Position numbers and translations under genes: made by a program. From contig WYAX01000022.1 of the NCBI GenBank assembly GCA_011525625.1, positions 1 to 33,217 on the forward strand: a DNA stretch of 33,217 bases. Reading direction: 5' to 3'. The notes beneath the pieces were generated by a model. The model ran no database searches. It saw only the letters and a program-made list of their open reading frames with translations, and had not been told where the DNA came from. The stretch comes from Nitrospira defluvii (GTDB lineage Bacteria; Nitrospirota; Nitrospiria; Nitrospirales; Nitrospiraceae). This document shows positions 1 to 8,060 of the stretch, one piece after another (position 1 is the stretch's first letter; each line of letters begins with the position of its first letter).

Positions 1-1691
1 ACCACGAGACCTTTACCATCAACCTGACGAACGTCAATGACGCCCCGACGGGCACCACGGCGACGGTCACGCTCCCCGAAGATACGTCGCATACGTTCAC
101 CAGCACGAACTTCGGCTTCAGCGACGCGGACGCGGGCGACAGCTTCAGCGCCGTGCGCATCGATACGGTGCCGACCGCCGGGCGGCTGACCCTGTCGGGC
201 GTGGCGGTCACGGCGGGGCAGGTGGTGTCGGTGGCGGATCTGACGGCGGGGAACCTGGTGTTTACGCCGGCGGCCAATGCCAACGGGACCGGCTACGCCC
301 GCCTCACGTTCTCCGTGCGGGACAGTGCCACGGCCTATGATCCCACCCCCAACACCCTGACCCTCAATGTCACCGCCGTCAACGATGCCCCGGTTCTGGT
401 CGTGAACAGCGGAAGCACGGTCGCAGAGGGCGGTAGAGATACGATCGGCAGCGCCGAGTTGGCCGTGGCAGACGTGGATCACGTTGCTACGCAGCTGACC
501 TATTCCATCGGATCCGGTCCTGCGCATGGCCGGCTTGAATTGACGACAAGGCCGGGAGTGGCTGCGGCATCCTTTACGCAAGCGGATATCGCAGCCAATC
601 GACTGGTGTACGTCCACAACGGATCCGAAACAACCAGCGACAGTTTTATCTTCACCGTCCGGGATCGAGCGGGCGGCGTTTTGGCGGCGACAACAGTCAC
701 CCTCACCATTACGCCGGTCAACGATGCGCCCACGATCGTGAGTAACGGCGGCGGTGGCTCCGCCGCGATCAACGTGGCGGAACATGTCAGCGCGGTCACG
801 ATGGTGGGTGGCAGAGATGCCGATCTCCCTGCGCAAACGCTCTCCTATAGTGTGAGCGGCGGTGTGGATCAGGCGCTGTTTACGATTGATGCTGCGACCG
901 GAGCCCTAAGCTTTACGGTTCCACCGGACTTCAGCGTGCCCACCGATTCGAACGGGGACAACGTCTATGTCGTCCAGGTCCGGGTCACCGATACGCAGGG
1001 CGCGAGTGTGACGCAGACGCTTCACATTACTGTGACGGACGTCGCCGAGAGCAGCGTGCCTGTTGGGCTGCCACCCTCCCTCGTCCCAACCACTCCACCG
1101 GCCGTTCCCACGCCGAGTCCGGTTCTTGCCCCGCTCAATCCGGTTGTGTCAGGGCCTGTGATCGAAGCGGCTGCCCCCGACGCACGGTTTGCGGATGGCG
1201 AGTCGGGCGTTCGATCGGCGTATCAGACAACCAGAGAGGCGCCGTTCAGACCGGAAGAGCTGCGCCGGGACGAAGTCTCGCTTCGCGGGGAGGACGGCGA
1301 GGGGAGAGTGAACGATCAACCTGTGCCGGTGCCGCTGATCCCGGCGACCGGCGAGGACATGCATGTGGGCGAGCAGGAGGAAGGACGCTCACCGGACGTG
1401 CTGAGTGAGCTGCTGTTTGCCAAATTGGATGCGGTCATCGAAGTATTGGAACAAGCGGTAGCGGCTGATGTCGATCAGAAGATCTCTATGACCAGAATCG
1501 CCGCTGCGGCTGGCGTGGTGCTGTCCGCCGGGTTCGTCGCCTGGGCCCTCCGCAGTACGGCATTGGCGGCGAGCCTGTTTGCGGCGGTTCCAGTCTGGCA
1601 GATCCACGATCCCCTTCCGGTCCTGGCTACGCATCGCCGCGAGCGAACAGAGGAGAAAGGCGCACAAGAAGATGTCGCGCGGGAGGGATAG
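1..1691 (+). CDS. Cadherin-like repeat surface protein, C-terminal part (5' truncated by window)
   Basis: The frame is open from position 3 to the stop at 1689-1691, so about 562 C-terminal residues are visible and the true start lies upstream. The visible part contains tandem Ig/cadherin-like beta-sandwich repeats separated by three VNDAP linkers, the mark of the VCBS/tandem-95/CSPG repeat families. The second repeat resembles a CSPG module and the third a classical cadherin repeat with a DADLPAQTLSYS-type strand. A proline-rich linker (nt about 1070-1150) and an acidic, low-complexity stretch follow. Near the end is one hydrophobic segment (nt about 1495-1600), then a PVWQIHDPLPVL motif and a charged tail. 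I recall similar tails in other very large bacterial repeat proteins, so it may be a conserved anchor or sorting module. The likely role is cell-surface adhesion. Family is confident; function is inferred. Confidence 0.8.
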   Translation, partial: HETFTINLTNVNDAPTGTTATVTLPEDTSHTFTSTNFGFSDADAGDSFSAVRIDTVPTAGRLTLSGVAVTAGQVVSVADLTAGNLVFTPAANANGTGYARLTFSVRDSATAYDPTPNTLTLNVTAVNDAPVLVVNSGSTVAEGGRDTIGSAELAVADVDHVATQLTYSIGSGPAHGRLELTTRPGVAAASFTQADIAANRLVYVHNGSETTSDSFIFTVRDRAGGVLAATTVTLTITPVNDAPTIVSNGGGGSAAINVAEHVSAVTMVGGRDADLPAQTLSYSVSGGVDQALFTIDAATGALSFTVPPDFSVPTDSNGDNVYVVQVRVTDTQGASVTQTLHITVTDVAESSVPVGLPPSLVPTTPPAVPTPSPVLAPLNPVVSGPVIEAAAPDARFADGESGVRSAYQTTREAPFRPEELRRDEVSLRGEDGEGRVNDQPVPVPLIPATGEDMHVGEQEEGRSPDVLSELLFAKLDAVIEVLEQAVAADVDQKISMTRIAAAAGVVLSAGFVAWALRSTALAASLFAAVPVWQIHDPLPVLATHRRERTEEKGAQEDVAREG

Positions 1692-1849
1692 GCCTGGGTA
1701 GTGAGACTCCACAAGCAGGCAACGTAAGGGGCCTGTCCCTCTGCAGACCCGTGCCCCGGCTTTAGAAACGAACGATCGGAACCGATAAAGCTACCCGGGG
1801 GCTTTGCAACCGTCGCAGGCGCACCGCGTCGCAAGGAGGATCGTCTATC

Positions 1850-2707
1850 ATGGCATCGGCGCAAGAACTCGTTCAGTCCTGCTCAAATGTCTTTACCCTG
1901 CCGGAGATCTACTTCCGCGTCCGCGATGTCGTCGACAATCCCGATTCCACCATGGACGATCTGGCGCGCGTGCTCAAGATGGATCCGGGAATCTCGGCCC
2001 GCATGCTCAAAATCGTCAACAGCCCGCTCTACGGATTTCCCAAGCAGGTCGATACGGTGACCCGCGCCGTGAATTTGCTCGGCATGCAGGCAGTGCGCGA
2101 TCTTGTTACGGCCACCACGGTCGGCCGCAGCTTCAGCGGCATGACGGTGCAGATCATGGACTTGTCGGCCTACTGGCGGAAAAGCGTCCTCTGTGCGTTG
2201 ATGGCGGGCAAGATCGCCAAGGCCTGTGGTATCGAAGACAGCGAACGATTTTTCATCGAAGGGCTCCTGCGGGACATCGGCCACCTCGTGCTCTATCAAA
2301 CGATTCCGGAACGCGCGCAATCGGCCTTGATTGAAGCGGGGAACTTGGGAGAACCCTTGGCGGAAGTCGAGCAGTCCAATTTCGGGTGTGATTTTACGGA
2401 GGTCGGCGCCGAATTGATCCATTCCTGGGGTATGCCGATTCAAATCGAGCAAGCGATTCGCCATCAGTTGGCCCCGGAGGAGGCCGGCGACTATGCGCTG
2501 CACGCCTCTATGGTGCATCTTGCCGGCGCGGTGGTCGACCACGAAGAGCTGCACCCCGCGCAGGCGCCGCAGGATGTGTCCTTTCGGGCGGCGGCCTTAC
2601 AGACGACCAATTTCAAGGCGGAAGAGCGGCCTGCGTTGCTCAAGGAAGCGACGGAGCAGTTGCAGGAGACCGTGAAGTTGTTCAGCCCTGTGGCGATGGC
2701 CGCCTAG
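1850..2707 (+). CDS. HDOD domain signalling protein
   Basis: A 285-residue protein made of one HDOD domain, a degenerate HD-type helical domain found in bacterial regulators that control motility, chemotaxis or c-di-GMP signalling. Typical segments are the N-terminal LPEIYFRVRDVVDNP, then KMDPGISARMLKIVNSPLYG and VTRAVNLLGMQAVRDLV, and the later IEGLLRDIGHLVLYQ, where a true HD phosphohydrolase would have its metal-binding HD pair. No second domain is fused to it. The start is set by a strong AAGGAGGA ribosome binding site at 1833-1840, 9 nt before ATG. It stands alone between the surface protein and the VIT1-type transporter, so its partner is not evident from context. Confidence 0.88.
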   Translation: MASAQELVQSCSNVFTLPEIYFRVRDVVDNPDSTMDDLARVLKMDPGISARMLKIVNSPLYGFPKQVDTVTRAVNLLGMQAVRDLVTATTVGRSFSGMTVQIMDLSAYWRKSVLCALMAGKIAKACGIEDSERFFIEGLLRDIGHLVLYQTIPERAQSALIEAGNLGEPLAEVEQSNFGCDFTEVGAELIHSWGMPIQIEQAIRHQLAPEEAGDYALHASMVHLAGAVVDHEELHPAQAPQDVSFRAAALQTTNFKAEERPALLKEATEQLQETVKLFSPVAMAA

Positions 2708-2949
2708 CCCCTCTGCGATGTGCCGGCGGCGCGGCTCGGTGTCGGGACGCGTTGCCGGGAGACGACGTTGCCCCTCCGACCCTCCCACGTTCCTTTCCCT
2801 CGGGTCCCCTCGCGATATGCGCAGAGACGGTCGTCGACCACCTGCCGGGTAGAGTGCCATGGAACATTCGACGGGCCGTTTCCGCCCTCTCCTTGACCGG
2901 AGCGATCAAGACGCGTACACAAGCAGCCTCACCCGGAAGGAGGGCTGTG

Positions 2950-3645
2950 ATGACGCACACACCTCATACGGAAACACATTTCACCGCGACGGCGACCGTG
3001 CGCGACATTGTGATCGGCATGGCCGATGGGTTGACGGTTCCTTTTGCCCTGGCGGCCGGTCTCTCCGGCGCGGTGACCTCCTCCGCTCTGGTGGTGACCG
3101 CAGGCCTGGCGGAGATCGCCGCCGGATCGATCGCGATGGGATTGGGCGGGTATCTGGCCGGCAGGACGGAAGCGGAACATTACGCGGCTGAACGGTTACG
3201 GGAACTGCGCGAGACCGAGCATATTCCGGAACGGGAGGCCGAAGAGGTGTATGAGATCTTTCGCGGGTATGGTTTGCACAAAGAGCAAATCGTGCCCTTG
3301 GTCGAAACGCTCCGGGCCGATCCTCCGCGCTGGGTGGATTTCATGATGCGCTTCGAGCTGGGCCTGGAAGCCCCGGACCCGGCACGCGTGCGCGTCAGTG
3401 CCTGGACGATTGCGCTCGCCTATGTCGCGGGTGGGATTATTCCCTTGCTGCCCTATATGTTGGTGCACGACGTCCAGGCTGCCCTGTGGTGGTCGGCGGC
3501 CGTGACCCCGGTCGCATTATTCCTGTTCGGATATGTGAAGAGTCGATTCACGGGGGTTCCGCCCTGGCGTGGCGGGTTCCAGACGGTGATGGTCGGCGGG
3601 TTGGCTGCGGCAGCCGCCTTCGGGATCGCCCGGTTGATCGGTTGA
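2950..3645 (+). CDS. VIT1/CCC1 family metal transporter
   Basis: A membrane protein of 231 residues in the VIT1/CCC1 family, which moves Fe2+ or Mn2+ across membranes. The N-terminal IVIGMADGLTVPFALAAGLSG segment is the family's first helix signature. It is followed by a second helix (ITAGLAEIAAGSIAMGLGGYLAG-like), a charged cytoplasmic helical region rich in Glu (residues about 75-140, the metal-binding domain in plant VIT1), and three C-terminal hydrophobic helices. The open frame extends upstream to 2752, but AAGGAGG just before the ATG at 2950 and the homology beginning there favour the shorter start. The 242 bp before it hold no convincing gene. It probably exports or stores iron; substrate is not determinable here. 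Confidence 0.85.
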   Translation: MTHTPHTETHFTATATVRDIVIGMADGLTVPFALAAGLSGAVTSSALVVTAGLAEIAAGSIAMGLGGYLAGRTEAEHYAAERLRELRETEHIPEREAEEVYEIFRGYGLHKEQIVPLVETLRADPPRWVDFMMRFELGLEAPDPARVRVSAWTIALAYVAGGIIPLLPYMLVHDVQAALWWSAAVTPVALFLFGYVKSRFTGVPPWRGGFQTVMVGGLAAAAAFGIARLIG

Positions 3646-3690
3646 CCGCGCGCGTTTACTTTCTTTCCTCTGCCTCGTTAGACTGCGGGC

Positions 3691-5460
3691 ATGGATAACC
3701 AGCAACCCTCGTCCGCCGCATCGGTTCAGCCGCTCTCGATCGATCCTGTCGATCGAGTCATTGCCTATCACATTCGAACGAAGCATCATTTTAATCGATA
3801 CGCGAAGTCGTTGGGGTTTTTGGATTGGGCGAATCAGCCAGATCCGTTTCGGCGGTTCGAGGGGACGCCGCTGATCCGGCTGCCGTTGTTGAGTCCGAAA
3901 GACGACCCGCAGTCGCCGTCCTATGATGCCATCTATCAGCCAGGCGCAGTGGCCTCGCAGCCATTGACCATCCGGACCATCTCACGATTTTTCGAGTTGT
4001 CGCTCGGGCTCTCGGCGTGGAAGAAAGCCGGCGAGTCGGAGTGGGCCCTACGTAATAATCCGTCCTCTGGCAATCTGCATCCGACCGAGGGCTATGTGAT
4101 GTTACCGCCGAGCGATGGACTGGCGCTTGCCCCAGGGCTGTATCATTACGCCCCCAAGGAACATGGGCTGGAGTTGCGGATCGAGTATCCTCCTGAACAG
4201 GTCACGAGGCTGCTGGCTGAGTTTCCGTCCGGAGCCTTCCTATTCGGCCTCACGTCCGTGCATTGGCGCGAAGCCTGGAAGTACGGCGAGCGGGCCTTTC
4301 GGTATTGCAACCACGATGTCGGGCACGCGCTTGGCTCCGCGAGGATCGCGGCCGCCACCCTTGGGTGGAAGATGACGTTGCTCGACGGGGCGGATCAAAA
4401 CCAGGTGGCACGGGTGCTGGGTACGCACCGCACGGAGGACTTCGGCGAGGCGGAACCGGAACACCCCGATTGCCTGACGGTGATCTGGCCAGCTGAGAGC
4501 GAGGTGCGTGAAGCGGCGATCATGCGGCGCACAGAGCCACCCGCAATCCCCTTGTCTCTCGATCCAGAGCTGGTGAAGGAGCTGGCGGCTGGACCATGGC
4601 AGGGCAAGGCCAATCGGTTGAGCCGGGAGCATGGCGTGCACTGGGATGCCATCGACGAGGTGGCTGAAGCGTCCTGGAAAACCAGCTGGGAGCAGCGAAC
4701 GGTTCGACTTGCCGTTCCTCCCATCGCTCGATCCGAACCGCTTCACGCGTCACGAACTACGAGCGACGCCGGACAGATCATCAGGCAGCGCCGCAGCGCC
4801 GTCGCCTTCGATGCCCGGACGGCCATTTCGGCCGCAATCTTGTTTCGTATGTTGCAACGGCTCATGCCGCAAGCCGGTACCCCGCAGCTCAATCGCCCCA
4901 TGCCCTGGGATCTCCTCCCCTGGGAGCCGGCGATCCATCTGATGCTGTTTCTCCATCGGGTCGAAGGGTTGGCGCCGGGACTCTATCTGTTGGCACGTGA
5001 TGCGGAACAGCTGCCCTTGCTGAAACGCTCGATGAATCCGGACCTGGAATGGACGCCGACGCCGGGTTGTCCCAATGACCTGCCGCTGTACTGGCTGCTG
5101 CAGGGCGATGCGCAACGCCTGGCAGCGCAAGTCAGTTGCCATCAAGGTATCGCGGGCGACAGCGCGTTTTCACTCGGGATGCTGGCGGATTTTGAGGGCC
5201 GCTTGCGGCAGGGTGGTGCCTGGTGGTATCCACGACTGTTCTGGGAAGCCGGCCTGGTCGGTCAGGTGCTGTATCTGGAGGCCGAGGCCGCCGGCGTGCG
5301 CGGGACCGGGATCGGCTGTTTCTTCGATGATCCGGTGCATGAGATCGTCGGAATCAAGGACCTTGCGCTGCAATCGCTCTATCACTTTACGATCGGCGGC
5401 CCGGTGGACGATGGGCGGCTGCTGACATTGCCTCCCTATTACCACCTGCAAGGCGAGTGA
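3691..5460 (+). CDS. SagB/ThcOx-type nitroreductase-family protein, two tandem domains
   Basis: A 589-residue protein with two nitroreductase-like (FMN-binding) halves, about residues 85-270 and 355-580. The N-terminus YHIRTKHHFNRYAKSLG is characteristic of a SagB/ThcOx-like family found in many environmental bacteria. The first half has the FMN-binding NNPSSGNLHPTEGYVM segment; the second opens with IRQRRSAVAFD and contains the GLVGQVLYLEAEAAG-type helix. SagB/ThcOx enzymes oxidise azolines to azoles in thiazole/oxazole-modified peptides, but no cyclodehydratase (SagC/D) or precursor peptide is seen nearby, so a peptide-modifying role is not supported. The ATG at 3691 lacks a strong ribosome binding site, but the conserved N-terminus begins shortly after it. 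Confidence 0.85.
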   Translation: MDNQQPSSAASVQPLSIDPVDRVIAYHIRTKHHFNRYAKSLGFLDWANQPDPFRRFEGTPLIRLPLLSPKDDPQSPSYDAIYQPGAVASQPLTIRTISRFFELSLGLSAWKKAGESEWALRNNPSSGNLHPTEGYVMLPPSDGLALAPGLYHYAPKEHGLELRIEYPPEQVTRLLAEFPSGAFLFGLTSVHWREAWKYGERAFRYCNHDVGHALGSARIAAATLGWKMTLLDGADQNQVARVLGTHRTEDFGEAEPEHPDCLTVIWPAESEVREAAIMRRTEPPAIPLSLDPELVKELAAGPWQGKANRLSREHGVHWDAIDEVAEASWKTSWEQRTVRLAVPPIARSEPLHASRTTSDAGQIIRQRRSAVAFDARTAISAAILFRMLQRLMPQAGTPQLNRPMPWDLLPWEPAIHLMLFLHRVEGLAPGLYLLARDAEQLPLLKRSMNPDLEWTPTPGCPNDLPLYWLLQGDAQRLAAQVSCHQGIAGDSAFSLGMLADFEGRLRQGGAWWYPRLFWEAGLVGQVLYLEAEAAGVRGTGIGCFFDDPVHEIVGIKDLALQSLYHFTIGGPVDDGRLLTLPPYYHLQGE

Positions 5461-5518
5461 CTGCGCGAGACCGGTTGCGCACGGGAGACGAACGACGAGA
5501 GACGAGGTACGAGTTCAT

Positions 5519-6376
5519 ATGTTCAAGATTAAGAAGAAGATCGAGAAGCCCAAACCGCCCATTTTGTATAACGTGATCGAGGACTACTCGGAGTTCGACG
5601 CGCCGGGAAACGTGACCGTCTGTGCGATGACCCTGCCGGAGAATCTGCCGGGCCATGCCAAAATCCTGTCGGAAAGTTACGAGGTGCCGCTGGAGCAGAT
5701 GATGCAACTCCTGACGGAGGGGGGCGTCTACGTCTATCCGCAGGTCGGCGGGGTGCTTACGCGCGGACTCTTTGCCTGTCGTGTGGATGCAAGCGGCGAG
5801 ATTCCGAAACAGACCTGGGTGTTGGATCTCATGCAGTTCGCGGAAGCGGAGCAATTGGCTCGGGCACGGGCCCTCACGCTGATGGAAGCGGCAACGGAGG
5901 TGTTCTATCGCACCCTTCCGGAAGAGCTCACAACCAAACTCGCGAAAAAAAATCTGGGACTCGATTACCGGACGCTGGACCGTGCCGTCGCGAAAGGCGG
6001 CGACATCAAGTTTATCGACTTCCGCAAGGACTGGTCTCCGCACTTCAAACGGCTCTGCATCATGCCCGACGGACGTCTCGTAGAAACGGGAGGATTGGAA
6101 GAGTTCGCGCAACTACACCGGATTACGGCGGCGCAGGCGAAGAAACTGGTCGAGGAGGGCGGGACGATGGAGGTGGACGGCGGAGAAGTCCTGGCCTGCC
6201 AGATTGTAAACGGCCAGCCGGCCGTGGCGCGCTTCAGTGCCAAGAACTACGGCAAGGCGAAGGAGTTGGTCGCCGCTAAGGGCCTGCACATCATGGACGC
6301 ATTAAGCGAAGTCGCTTACAACGACGCCTCGATGATGCGGACTCTCCAGCGAAAAGATCTTGGTGCGCGTATCTGA
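5519..6376 (+). CDS. Conserved-looking hypothetical protein with internal duplication
   Basis: I do not recognise this 285-residue protein. It is soluble by appearance, with a basic N-terminus (MFKIKKKIEK) and no signal peptide or membrane helix. Two segments look like tandem copies. Residues about 54-147 run from VPLEQMMQLLTEGG through ACRV and ALTLMEAATEV to KKNLG. Residues about 200-282 run from ITAAQAKKLVEEGG through ACQIV and GLHIMDALSEV to RKDLG. The matching order and spacing of these blocks suggests duplication of a module of about 90 residues. The gene begins 58 nt after the SagB-like gene on the same strand, so co-transcription is possible. Codon use and strand match its neighbours, which supports a real gene. 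Confidence 0.75.
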   Translation: MFKIKKKIEKPKPPILYNVIEDYSEFDAPGNVTVCAMTLPENLPGHAKILSESYEVPLEQMMQLLTEGGVYVYPQVGGVLTRGLFACRVDASGEIPKQTWVLDLMQFAEAEQLARARALTLMEAATEVFYRTLPEELTTKLAKKNLGLDYRTLDRAVAKGGDIKFIDFRKDWSPHFKRLCIMPDGRLVETGGLEEFAQLHRITAAQAKKLVEEGGTMEVDGGEVLACQIVNGQPAVARFSAKNYGKAKELVAAKGLHIMDALSEVAYNDASMMRTLQRKDLGARI

Positions 6377-6455
6377 GTCTGCGCGGTGAGGCATGGTGGC
6401 TCCTGTCGGTCGTCACTCGTGTCTCCATTATCATGACCGAAGAAGAGGGATGCGG

Positions 6456-6872
6456 ATGAGCCGGAATCTCTTGCTCTGCGGTCTGCTGCTGATCCAGGTT
6501 GGCTGTTCGACGCACAAACCGATTCTGTACCCCAACGCGCACTATCAACAAGTCGGTGCCGACGCCGCTGAGGCCGATATCAAGGATTGCATGGCGTCGG
6601 CGGAGCAGGCCGGGGCTTCCGCAACCGGAGGCAAAACCGGCCAGGTTGTCTCCGGCACTGTTGCCGGGGGAGCCGTCGGGGCAGCCGCCGGCGCCGTAGG
6701 CGGGGCGATTCTAGGACATTCTGGGCGGGGGGCGATGGTCGGTGCGGCCGGCGGCGCGACGGCCGGGTTTTTGCGAGGGCTGTTCACACGACCCGCGCCC
6801 AGCGGGGCATTCACGAACTATGTGGATCGGTGTTTACGCGAGCGCGGGTATGACCCGACCGGGTGGCAATAG
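6456..6872 (+). CDS. Glycine-zipper envelope protein, probable lipoprotein
   Basis: A small exported protein of about 138 residues. It begins with a basic stretch and a hydrophobic segment ending VGCS, which looks like a lipoprotein signal with Cys as first mature residue; the -3 residue is Gln rather than the usual Leu/Val/Ile, so lipidation is uncertain. The middle (nt about 6640-6780) is a Gly/Ala-rich stretch with regularly spaced glycines (AGGAVGAAAGAVGGAILG), typical of glycine-zipper proteins of the outer membrane. The C-terminus NYVDRCLRERGYDPTGWQ is a common end for this family. The ATG at 6456 is chosen because AAGAGG at 6443-6448 lies 7 nt upstream; ATG at 6450 is in frame but too close to that site. 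Confidence 0.8.
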   Translation: MSRNLLLCGLLLIQVGCSTHKPILYPNAHYQQVGADAAEADIKDCMASAEQAGASATGGKTGQVVSGTVAGGAVGAAAGAVGGAILGHSGRGAMVGAAGGATAGFLRGLFTRPAPSGAFTNYVDRCLRERGYDPTGWQ

Positions 6873-6939
6873 GGGCGGCCGGATCCTCGCTGTGCCGCCG
6901 GAGTCTGTGTGACGGTAGCCGCCGGGTGATTTCTGCCGG

Positions 6940-7383
6940 CTAGGCCGCAGGCTCCTCCACCCTGGCCGCTTTTCTCAGATAGCCCTCTCCCAGCTTCATC
7001 CCGATGTACGCACCCAGGACATTGTCCAGCAAGTCGAGGAGTGACGTGCTCCGGTTGTGGCAATACACCTGGTAATACTCGATCCCGAACGAGAGGGTGA
7101 AGGCCATGAGCATGAGCAAGCCTGGAGAGAAGGGTTTGTCCGCGTCTCCGCGAAGGGTGTACAGCAGGCCGAAGGGAACAAAGAGGATGATATTCGCGAC
7201 GGCGTCGAGACCCAGATCCAGCAGGACAGCGGGGGAGGCTAACTGATCCGGTGTCGGGACCCAGCGAATATACTGCCAGTGGGCATGGCCGACGAAATTA
7301 TGGAGGGGAAGGATGCCGACGAGCAGGATGACGATGCTCCAGGCGAACCACAAAACCGATGCGCGAGAGGAGATCAGCGACAC
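6940..7383 (-). CDS. VanZ-like family membrane protein
   Basis: A 147-residue membrane protein with about four hydrophobic helices. The order of motifs fits the VanZ-like family: an N-terminal helix (WFAWSIVILLVGILPLHN), a central DAVANIILFVPFGLLYTL segment, then LMAFTLSFGIEYYQVY and a polar STSLLDLLDNVLGAYIG stretch. VanZ is known from teicoplanin resistance in enterococci, but most family members outside those clusters have no assigned role, and nothing here suggests glycopeptide resistance. It is convergent with the glycine-zipper gene; the 67 bp between them contain GC-rich inverted repeats but no clear U-rich terminator. Confidence 0.8.
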   Translation of the reverse strand: MSLISSRASVLWFAWSIVILLVGILPLHNFVGHAHWQYIRWVPTPDQLASPAVLLDLGLDAVANIILFVPFGLLYTLRGDADKPFSPGLLMLMAFTLSFGIEYYQVYCHNRSTSLLDLLDNVLGAYIGMKLGEGYLRKAARVEEPAA

Positions 7384-7507
7384 GAGAGCCTGATGATGGC
7401 GGTCCGCTCCACGGGTGATTCTTGCAGAACCGGCGTCGGCGTTTCCAGTAGTTTTTCCTGTGGGAATGATCGCGGGGCGCCGCCACGCGGGTGGCCGGGC
7501 AGAGGGA

Positions 7508-7873
7508 TTACTTCTGAGCCAGTTCCGCTTCGACCGCGCTGAGCATTTCCTTCAGATCGAAGGGTTTTTCGAACGTGCGGTGTGCGCCGAACAACCGCGC
7601 GATGTCCAAAAAGTTGCGATCTCCCTGGGCGCCGGTCATGGCGATGATCTTGGTGTCCATGTACTCACGGGTCAGCTGCAACGTGGCTTCCAGTCCATCC
7701 ACCTCCGGCATCAGCAAGTCCATGATAAGCAGATCGGCCTTATGCTTCTGGTAGAGATCCAACGCCTCGCGTCCATCCTTCGCTTCGACGACTGTATGCC
7801 CGGATCGCTCCAGGACCTCCCGCAAGAGGCCGCGGATGGAGGGTTCGTCGTCGATTACCATGATGGTCGCCAT
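7508..7873 (-). CDS. Single-domain CheY-like response regulator
   Basis: A stand-alone receiver domain of 121 residues with no output domain. The acidic pocket D8/D9, the phosphoacceptor D52 in LLIMDLLMPEVDG, the switch threonine T80 and K103 in FEKPF are all present, so it should be phosphorylatable. Such proteins act by protein contacts, as chemotaxis regulators, phosphorelay intermediates or kinase partners. It lies 187 nt downstream of czcA on the same strand, but no histidine kinase is adjacent, so its kinase cannot be named. Its relation to the efflux operon is unproven. Confidence 0.9.
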   Translation of the reverse strand: MATIMVIDDEPSIRGLLREVLERSGHTVVEAKDGREALDLYQKHKADLLIMDLLMPEVDGLEATLQLTREYMDTKIIAMTGAQGDRNFLDIARLFGAHRTFEKPFDLKEMLSAVEAELAQK

Positions 7874-8060
7874 AGCTACTCCTCAGGAAGATGTCAGGTT
7901 GCCGTCTCAGGAGAGGAACTGCGTCAGGCAGGGCCCGCGTGCAGACACCTCAACTCGTAGAAGAAGCTTACCGCCGAGAGGAAAGTCTGTCCAGAAAAGA
8001 GTCGGAACCAGCGTGAAGTCGACCGGCTGTTCAGACGATTCGTATTGATTCCGCAAGGGC

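Noticed and set aside
3691..5460. Thiazole/oxazole-modified peptide cluster around the SagB-like gene
   Set aside because: No cyclodehydratase, precursor peptide or transporter is present; the double-domain SagB-like family is common without such clusters.
6873..6939. Bidirectional terminator between the glycine-zipper and VanZ-like genes
   Set aside because: GCGGCC and GGCCGC inverted repeats exist but are far apart, with no compact stem or T-run.
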